A stretch of DNA of 9,792 nt from Tidjanibacter sp. (GTDB taxonomy: Bacteria > Bacteroidota > Bacteroidia > Bacteroidales > Rikenellaceae): the NCBI GenBank assembly GCA_017628675.1, contig JAGBYS010000253.1, positions 1 to 9,792 of the forward strand. The letters are read 5' to 3'. The translations under genes were made by a program, and so were the position numbers. The notes under the pieces are model-generated. The model was not told the DNA's origin. It saw only the letters and a list, made by a program, of their open reading frames with translations, and searched no databases. Shown here in pieces: positions 6,099 to 9,792 of the stretch (position 1 is its first letter; each line of letters opens with the position of its first letter).

Positions 6099-6801
6099 TC
6101 TCCTGCCCACCACCCCCGAGGTGGCCGAAAGACTCCTCACGGAGGCCTATTGGCGTGTTATGAGTGAGCGTCTGGGGCGTCGCACACCCCAGCAGTTGGA
6201 TGGCCAAACTCGTGTGAGAATACACGATGTGGCTCGCTGGCTCACGGGCAACACCGACCACCGCTGGCTCTATCTGTATGGGCGCATCGGGTGTGGCAAG
6301 AGCACAATGGCTCGTGCTATTGTGGAGTGTGTGGGCCTGTTTGCCGCTATGCGCAAGCGAGAGATTGACGATGCGGCCTGGAGAATGCCCTTCGAGGAGC
6401 CCGAAAGGGGTGCCTATAAGCGCAAAATTATGCACGAACGCAACATCCTCGACAGCATCCCCAGCCCCTATATCGTGAGCGCCAAAGAGCTCGCGAGGAT
6501 TGTGGCCTCGGGCTCTGCGGATGAGTTCGAGAAGTTGGTCGGTCACGCTGCGCTGGTCATCGACGATGTGGGCACCGAGCCTGTGGATGTGAGGGTCTAT
6601 GGGTCGCTCCGCGCGCCCTTCGAGGAGATTATCGAGGCACGCTACAATGCTGGGCGACTGACGATTATGACCTCCAACCTGGCTATTGACAATGGCCGTG
6701 ACGACTGCTCGTCGATAGCCTCACGCTACGGCCTGCGCATAGCCGACCGCTTTGTGGAGGAGGCCGAAAGGGTGGTCTTTGTGGGCGAGTCTTTCAGGTA
6801 A
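5995..6801 (+). CDS. DnaC/IstB-type AAA+ ATPase, putative helicase loader
   Basis: This 268-residue P-loop ATPase resembles the DnaC/DnaI helicase loaders found in phages and mobile elements. A helical segment (about 41-90, PEVAERLLTEAYWRVM through ARWLTG) precedes the ATPase core. Walker A is GRIGCGKST (96-104), Walker B LVIDDVG (187-193, with D190/D191), the sensor-1 segment is TIMTSNL (223-229), and RYGLRIADRF (244-253) supplies the C-terminal arginines typical of the group. It probably loads a replicative helicase at an origin defined by the overlapping upstream protein. The 104-bp overlap depends on the ATG at 5995; the in-frame ATG at 6058 would cut it to 41 bp and spare all motifs. The ATPase type is firm, the helicase-loading role is inferred. 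The 3' end is duplicated just downstream. Confidence 0.85.
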   Translation: MNPTTIQQTLQVLHDSSATSTMPTTLQKPCRAVVNLLPTTPEVAERLLTEAYWRVMSERLGRRTPQQLDGQTRVRIHDVARWLTGNTDHRWLYLYGRIGCGKSTMARAIVECVGLFAAMRKREIDDAAWRMPFEEPERGAYKRKIMHERNILDSIPSPYIVSAKELARIVASGSADEFEKLVGHAALVIDDVGTEPVDVRVYGSLRAPFEEIIEARYNAGRLTIMTSNLAIDNGRDDCSSIASRYGLRIADRFVEEAERVVFVGESFR

Positions 6802-6837
6802 CCGCTCCAATAGGCGAGTCTTTTAGGTAGCCGCTCC
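6784..6837 (+). repeat. Near-tandem duplication of the 3' end of the ATPase gene
   Basis: A 25-bp segment at 6784-6808, covering the last five codons (GESFR), the stop and 7 bp beyond, recurs at 6813-6837 with 2 mismatches and a 4-bp gap (offset 29 bp). The mismatches turn TTC into TTT (still Phe) and TAA into TAG (still stop), so the second copy also spells GESFR-stop. It lies out of frame with the ATPase gene. Confidence 0.9.
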
Positions 6838-6888
6838 CTGCGGCGATGTGCGCCTCTATCTCACTTTTTTTTTGGAAAATGACAACAC

Positions 6889-6921
6889 AAAAAAAAGCAG
6901 TCCCCCAAGAGTGGGGACTGC
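6889..6921 (-). terminator. Intrinsic terminator of the DUF2795-like gene
   Basis: Read on the minus strand, GCAGTCCCC (6921-6913) pairs with GGGGACTGC (6905-6897) around a 7-nt loop, followed by eight T (6896-6889). It lies about 43 bp past the stop of the minus-strand small gene. The plus-strand spacer 6802-6888 has a T9 run (6865-6873) but only 4-bp candidate stems, so the plus-strand ATPase gene has no convincing terminator of its own. Confidence 0.9.
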
Positions 6922-6964
6922 TATATGTGAGCCTTCTGCGCTCCTGGGTAGACCCTACGGCAGA

Positions 6965-7186
6965 TTAGTACTCCTCCTCGTTAAAGAGAAAATCCTCCTT
7001 GCTGGGGTAGTCGGGCCACACATCCTCGATGCTCTCGTAAACATCGCCCTCGTCCTCAATCTCCTCGAGGTTCTCGATTACCTCCAGGGGAAGACCCGTA
7101 CGCACAGCGTAGTCGATGAGTTCCTCTTTGGTTGCGGGCCAGGGTGCGTCCTCAAGTTTCGATGCCAATTCAAGTGTCCAATACAT
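6965..7186 (-). CDS. Small acidic DUF2795-like protein
   Basis: This 73-residue protein is strongly acidic (17 Glu and 6 Asp by hand count). Its middle part, TKEELIDYAVRTGLPLEVIENL (19-40), is a short helical module like the DUF2795 family, which is widespread in Bacteroidota and of unknown function. The tail alternates acidic and aromatic residues: ESIEDVWPDYPSKEDF (51-66), then FNEEEY. No signal peptide or membrane segment is seen, so it is likely cytoplasmic. It is monocistronic with a good promoter (7241-7271) and a strong terminator (6889-6921), which argues that it is a real, independently expressed gene despite its size. Small acidic proteins can act as nucleic-acid mimics or adaptors, but nothing here shows that. 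Confidence 0.85.
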   Translation of the reverse strand: MYWTLELASKLEDAPWPATKEELIDYAVRTGLPLEVIENLEEIEDEGDVYESIEDVWPDYPSKEDFLFNEEEY

Positions 7187-7240
7187 AGTAAGACTTTGAT
7201 TATTAGGTTGTTATGTTAATTTTTATGTTGTTGCGGTGTG

Positions 7241-7271
7241 CAAAAGTATAAAAAAAACATTGAACTGCAAT
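7241..7271 (-). promoter_or_regulatory. Bacteroidota-type promoter of the DUF2795-like gene
   Basis: On the minus strand ATTG (7271-7268) is followed after 19 bp by TACTTTTG (7248-7241), matching the -33 TTG core and the -7 TAnnTTTG form. The leader to the start codon at 7186 is about 50 nt. Confidence 0.72.
7250..7271 (-). terminator. Weak terminator-like hairpin after the adenosyltransferase operon
   Basis: On the minus strand ATTG (7271-7268) can pair with CAAT (7262-7259) around CAGTT, followed by eight T (7257-7250). The 4-bp stem is short, so termination would be partial. It overlaps the -33 box of the next promoter, leaving readthrough into the DUF2795-like gene possible. Confidence 0.3.
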
Positions 7272-7278
7272 AGGCTCG

Positions 7279-7830
7279 CTACTTTCTCCACACTTTTTCT
7301 TCCACTCCCAGCCTCAGGGTGCTCCAGCGCGAGAGGGTGTAGAGCAGGTCCGAGAGGCGGTTGATGTAGCCCACAAGGTGCTCACTAACAGCGGTTTGCT
7401 CTGCGGCCGAAAGGATGCGTCGTTCGGCCCTGCGGCATACCGTGCGGCAGATGTGGCACTGCGAGATGATTTTGTTGCCCCCGGGGATTGTGAAGCCACC
7501 GAAGGGGGGTAACTCCTCCGAGAGGTGGTCGATGTCACCCTCGAGGGCTGTGACCATCTCGGGCCTCACCCTTGCAATCTCGCCCGTGAACTTGTCCGAG
7601 AGTGCCAACTCGGCCTCCACGGTCATAAGCTCCACGGCAACCCTCTCCAGCAGGGTGACCATCTCGCCAAGGTCGGCCTCGGCTGCCCAGTCCGTGAGGA
7701 GTGCAATGTGGGCTCCGAGTTCGTCCACGGTGCCATAGGCCTCCACTCGGGGGTCGTTCTTGGCCACGCGCTCACCTCCGATGAGAGCGGTTGTTCCCTT
7801 GTCGCCACTGCGTGTGTAGATTCGTGCCAT
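7279..7830 (-). CDS. PduO-type cob(I)alamin adenosyltransferase
   Basis: This enzyme transfers the adenosyl group of ATP to cob(I)alamin to make adenosylcobalamin, in the cytoplasm. The start at 7830 (MARIYTRSGDKGTT) is set by the conserved N-terminal ATP motif; the reading frame stays open to 8313 but that extension is the antisense-free shadow of the upstream gene. Length is 183 residues, normal for the family. Motifs: YTRSGDKGTTALIGG (5-19), the RVEAYGTVDELGA helix (28-40), GGFTIPGG (111-118), CHICRTVCRRAER (125-137) and YINRLSDLLYTLSR (155-168), which form the ATP and corrinoid sites. It is the last gene of a three-gene minus-strand operon, 14 bp after the methyltransferase-like gene. Bacteroidales generally salvage corrinoids and use adenosylcobalamin in methylmalonyl-CoA mutase, a likely consumer. 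The call is firm. Confidence 0.94.
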   Translation of the reverse strand: MARIYTRSGDKGTTALIGGERVAKNDPRVEAYGTVDELGAHIALLTDWAAEADLGEMVTLLERVAVELMTVEAELALSDKFTGEIARVRPEMVTALEGDIDHLSEELPPFGGFTIPGGNKIISQCHICRTVCRRAERRILSAAEQTAVSEHLVGYINRLSDLLYTLSRWSTLRLGVEEKVWRK

Positions 7831-7844
7831 AACGCTGTCTATTA

Positions 7845-8315
7845 TTATATTACGATGTGTTGCTTGTGTAAGTCTGCCCTCTTGAAGAGGAGCGTCAATG
7901 ATAGTTTGGAGGCGCTCATTGAGGGGTGCTCTCCGATGAGCCTTCTGCAAAGAGTGCGCCGCACTTTGGAGCCCCCGATGGGGTGGAGTATGGCGAGTGT
8001 TGAGCCCTCCGCCTTGGCACACGCCCTGGCCATAGCCACGACCTCTTGGTCGGTGGCGCGATGGGTTGCAATGGCAAGTTCGCCCTCGGCGGCGGGGGAG
8101 TCTATTCGCCAGGCGCCATAACCCTCCAGAGTGTAGAGGTTCTGGAGCCTTACGGCCGTGCGCCTTCTGACTCCTCGAGCTCTGAGTTCTTCGTAAAGCC
8201 CACGGTCTGCCCCTTGGATGCGTCGTGGCATCATCGCCCCACGCACCACACGGTAGAGCATCGGGGAGTGCACCCCAAAGCCCGAGCGGTGACGAAGGTG
8301 CTTTTCGAGCCACAT
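7845..8315 (-). CDS. Shrunken methyltransferase-like conserved protein
   Basis: This 156-residue basic protein opens with RSGFGVHSPMLYRVV (10-24), a signature also found at the N-terminus of Bacteroidota class I SAM-dependent methyltransferases of about 250 residues. Its end (LTLLFKRADLHKQHIVI, 140-156) resembles the end of the same proteins. The glycine-rich SAM-binding motif and the acidic motif that should lie between are absent: the middle (57-105) contains only short hydrophobic stretches such as RLQNLYTLEGYG and STLAILHPIGG. It therefore looks like a reduced, probably catalytically dead relative. It lies 21 bp after the flavoprotein gene and 14 bp before the adenosyltransferase gene, so it is co-transcribed with both. 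It has an intact frame rich in Arg/Ala codons and shows no frameshift. Family assignment is from memory and tentative; function unknown. Confidence 0.7.
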   Translation of the reverse strand: MWLEKHLRHRSGFGVHSPMLYRVVRGAMMPRRIQGADRGLYEELRARGVRRRTAVRLQNLYTLEGYGAWRIDSPAAEGELAIATHRATDQEVVAMARACAKAEGSTLAILHPIGGSKVRRTLCRRLIGEHPSMSASKLSLTLLFKRADLHKQHIVI

Positions 8316-8336
8316 AGCCTATTCTTTCCTTTGTGA

Positions 8337-9614
8337 CTACAACATCACATCTTTGCTCTTGCGCAACTGACCCGCCAGACGACCCGTAGAGAAGGCAATC
8401 TGGAGGTTGTAGCCACCCGTGTTGGCGTCGATGTCCATCAGCTCACCCGCAAAATAGAGGCCCTCGACCTTGCGTGACTGCATAGTGTGGGGGTCAATCT
8501 CGCCCAGCTCCACACCACCTGCGGTGACGATAGCCTCCTCGAAGGGGCGGTAGTCCGAGATGGGGAGCACAAAGTGCTTGAGTGCCTCCACCAGTCGCTC
8601 AATCTTCTCGTCCTTCAGCTCGCCCATCGAGTGCTTGGCGTGGGCACCACAGGCCTTGGCCATAGGCACCACCAACTCTCGGGGCATAATCTTGCGCAAC
8701 AGTTCGCCCACGGTGAGCGTAGCGGGCTGCTCGCCAATCTCGCGGAGGATTCTCTCCCTGAGCTCGTCGCGGTCCATTGCGGGCTTGAGGTCCACGGCCA
8801 CCTCCACTCTCTTCTCGTCGATGAGTGCATCAACGGCCTTGCGGCTCATACGAAGGATGATGGCACCCTCCACGCCTCGCTTGGAGAATAACATCTCGCC
8901 AAACTCGCTCTGCACCACCTCGCCCTCGACCAGAAGGTCGGCGTGGATGTTCTTGAGCAGCAGTCCTGCCATAAACTTGGCCTCCTCATAGGAGGTCTCC
9001 AGGGGTACGAGTGAGGGGCGTATGGGGGTAATCTCGTGACCCACATTGTGGGCTATGCGGTAGCCGTCGCCCGTGGAGCCCGTGGCGGGGTAGGAGGCAC
9101 CACCCGTGGCGAGAATGACGGTGGGGGTCTCGACCTTGCGCTGGAAGCCTCGGCCGTTGCGGTAGGTGACACTGCGCACCTTGCCGGCAATCACATTCAC
9201 ACTCTCCACCTTGGCGTTGCACTCAATCATCACACCCTCCTCGCGACACCAATCCACCAGCGCCTGGGCGATGTCCCACGCCTTGCCGCTGGAGGGGAAT
9301 ACACGCCCTCCGCGCTCGGTCTCGAGTTTGACGCCCTTGCGCTCCATAAAGCGTATGAGGTTGCGGTTGTTGAACTGGGTGTAGGCATAGGTGAAGAAGC
9401 CCGCACCGTTCTGCACCTTGGCGAGGAACTCCTCGTCGGTGCAGACATTCGTAAGGTTACAACGGCCCTTGCCGGTGATTCTCACCTTGCGACCTGTCTT
9501 TTCCATCTTCTCGAGCAACAACACCTTGTTGCCATTCACTGCGGCCGTACCTGCGGCCATTAGTCCTGCGGCACCGCCACCTACGACTACTACATTATAC
9601 TCTCTTTGTTCCAT
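8337..9614 (-). CDS. BaiN/HI0933-family FAD-dependent oxidoreductase
   Basis: This 425-residue flavoprotein has the N-terminal Rossmann dinucleotide motif VVVVGGGAAGLMAA (8-21; G12, G14, G17), the ribose-binding acidic residue E35 in LLLEKMEKTGRK, and the family block KVRITGKGRCNLTN (43-56). GRVFPSSGKAWDIAQAL, ATGGASYPATGSTGDGYRIA and the C-terminal FAGELMDIDANTGGYNLQ with IAFSTGR complete the FAD and substrate frame. The family (also called YhiN or aminoacetone-oxidase-like) includes BaiN, implicated in bile-acid metabolism, but most members have unknown substrates, so no reaction can be named here. The start fits the family because the Rossmann strand begins at residue 7. It is the first gene of the operon with the methyltransferase-like and adenosyltransferase genes. 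Its -7 box lies only about 9 bp before the ATG. Confidence 0.93.
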   Translation of the reverse strand: MEQREYNVVVVGGGAAGLMAAGTAAVNGNKVLLLEKMEKTGRKVRITGKGRCNLTNVCTDEEFLAKVQNGAGFFTYAYTQFNNRNLIRFMERKGVKLETERGGRVFPSSGKAWDIAQALVDWCREEGVMIECNAKVESVNVIAGKVRSVTYRNGRGFQRKVETPTVILATGGASYPATGSTGDGYRIAHNVGHEITPIRPSLVPLETSYEEAKFMAGLLLKNIHADLLVEGEVVQSEFGEMLFSKRGVEGAIILRMSRKAVDALIDEKRVEVAVDLKPAMDRDELRERILREIGEQPATLTVGELLRKIMPRELVVPMAKACGAHAKHSMGELKDEKIERLVEALKHFVLPISDYRPFEEAIVTAGGVELGEIDPHTMQSRKVEGLYFAGELMDIDANTGGYNLQIAFSTGRLAGQLRKSKDVML

Positions 9615-9622
9615 AATTGCCG

Positions 9623-9653
9623 CAAAAATAACTATTTAAGTTGAAAGTTGAAA
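9623..9653 (-). promoter_or_regulatory. Promoter of the flavoprotein-adenosyltransferase operon, nearly leaderless
   Basis: On the minus strand TATTTTTG (9630-9623) matches TAnnTTTG and is 8 bp from the start codon at 9614. At the expected 19-bp spacing lies TTTC (9653-9650), a 3-of-4 match to TTTG that is part of the GTTGAAA repeat array. Transcription would start about 2-5 nt before the ATG, so the mRNA would be leaderless or nearly so. Confidence 0.55.
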
Positions 9654-9667
9654 GTTGAAAGTTGAAA
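9640..9667. repeat. Four tandem GTTGAAA heptamers
   Basis: Four perfect copies of GTTGAAA (9640-9667) are followed by a degenerate ATTGAGT. On the minus strand they read TTTCAAC and one copy supplies the -33 position of the operon promoter. Similar heptamers are, as I recall, common between genes in Bacteroidota. Confidence 0.92.
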
Positions 9668-9704
9668 ATTGAGTGCCAAGAGGTGAAAAGGTTTCATTAA
9701 AGTC

Positions 9705-9725
9705 CCCCTCTAACTTAGAGAGGGG
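9705..9725. other. Palindrome in the intergenic spacer
   Basis: CCCCTCT (9705-9711) pairs with AGAGGGG (9719-9725) around AACTTAG; an alternative register pairs CTCTAA with TTAGAG. No T-run follows on either strand, so it is not a clear terminator. It resembles REP-like palindromes seen between genes in Bacteroidota, by memory only. Confidence 0.6.
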
Positions 9726-9739
9726 AATAGTTGGGAGCC

Positions 9740-9792
9740 TTTTAGCCCTTTTAGCCCTTTTAGCCCTTTTAGCCCTTTTGGCCCTTTTAGCC
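9740..9792. repeat. 9-bp tandem array TTTTAGCCC, truncated by the window end
   Basis: Five full units (9740-9784; the fifth is TTTTGGCCC) and a partial sixth run off the end of the window. On the minus strand GGG tracts recur every 9 bp with 6-nt spacers, meeting the G3N1-7 pattern for a possible G-quadruplex. The array lies about 120 bp upstream of the flavoprotein operon. Confidence 0.93.

Noticed and set aside
5334..6801. IS21-type transposase pair (IstA/IstB)
   Set aside because: The ATPase resembles IstB and DnaC alike, but its partner has no integrase DDE motif and no terminal inverted repeats are seen.
6848..7219. Plus-strand frame across the DUF2795-like gene
   Set aside because: It includes terminator and T-run sequence and opposes a gene with its own promoter and terminator.
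7831..8313. N-terminal extension of the adenosyltransferase frame upstream of 7830
   Set aside because: The conserved N-terminus MARIYTRSGDKG begins at 7830; the extension overlaps the methyltransferase-like gene and reads as Arg/Pro-rich non-conserved sequence.
9640..9792. Possible CRISPR-like array
   Set aside because: Repeat units are 7 and 9 bp with no unique spacers; these are simple tandem repeats.

Overview
This window looks like chromosome from a Bacteroidota (Bacteroidales) bacterium with relatively G+C-rich coding DNA, possibly of the Alistipes/Rikenellaceae type. The genus is an inference. The evidence is the recurring Bacteroidota promoter form (TTTG or TTG, about 19 bp, then TAnnTTTG) before several genes, the lack of clear Shine-Dalgarno sequences, a tRNA without encoded CCA, and gene content typical of the order. 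No rRNA, integrase, transposase or CRISPR array is visible.

Layout: (a) 1-1717, plus strand: the 3' part of a lipid A-type acyltransferase overlapping a family 2 glycosyltransferase, probably an LPS/envelope assembly pair. (b) 1727-1896: a self-contained tRNA-Gln(UUG) unit with promoter, leader hairpin, tRNA and strong terminator. (c) 2003-3997, plus strand: a lipoprotein with an SH3-like segment, then 12 bp later a secreted YkuD-family L,D-transpeptidase-like protein. The latter is an internal duplication whose second domain has lost the catalytic residues. (d) 4092-4128: a perfect 16-bp-stem hairpin between convergent genes, probably a bidirectional terminator. (e) 4164-5078, minus strand: glutaminase A with its own promoter. 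(f) 5334-6801, plus strand: a phage-like replication pair, a DUF6291-like/replisome-organiser-type protein with a repeat-rich linker, followed by an overlapping DnaC/IstB-type AAA+ ATPase. The end of the ATPase gene is duplicated just past its stop. (g) 6965-7186, minus strand: a small acidic DUF2795-like protein with its own promoter and terminator. (h) 9614 down to 7279, minus strand: a tightly spaced three-gene operon of a BaiN/HI0933-family flavoprotein, a shrunken methyltransferase-like protein and a PduO-type corrinoid adenosyltransferase. (i) 9640-9792: a repeat-rich spacer with 7-bp repeats, a palindrome and a 9-bp G-rich (minus strand) tandem array running off the window.

Most of the window is ordinary Bacteroidales housekeeping. 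The parts that look least ordinary are the orphan initiator/loader pair with its variable linker and duplicated gene end, the half-dead tandem YkuD protein beside an SH3 lipoprotein, and the hollowed-out methyltransferase-like protein inside the cobalamin adenosyltransferase operon. No complete undescribed system can be demonstrated from the sequence alone.
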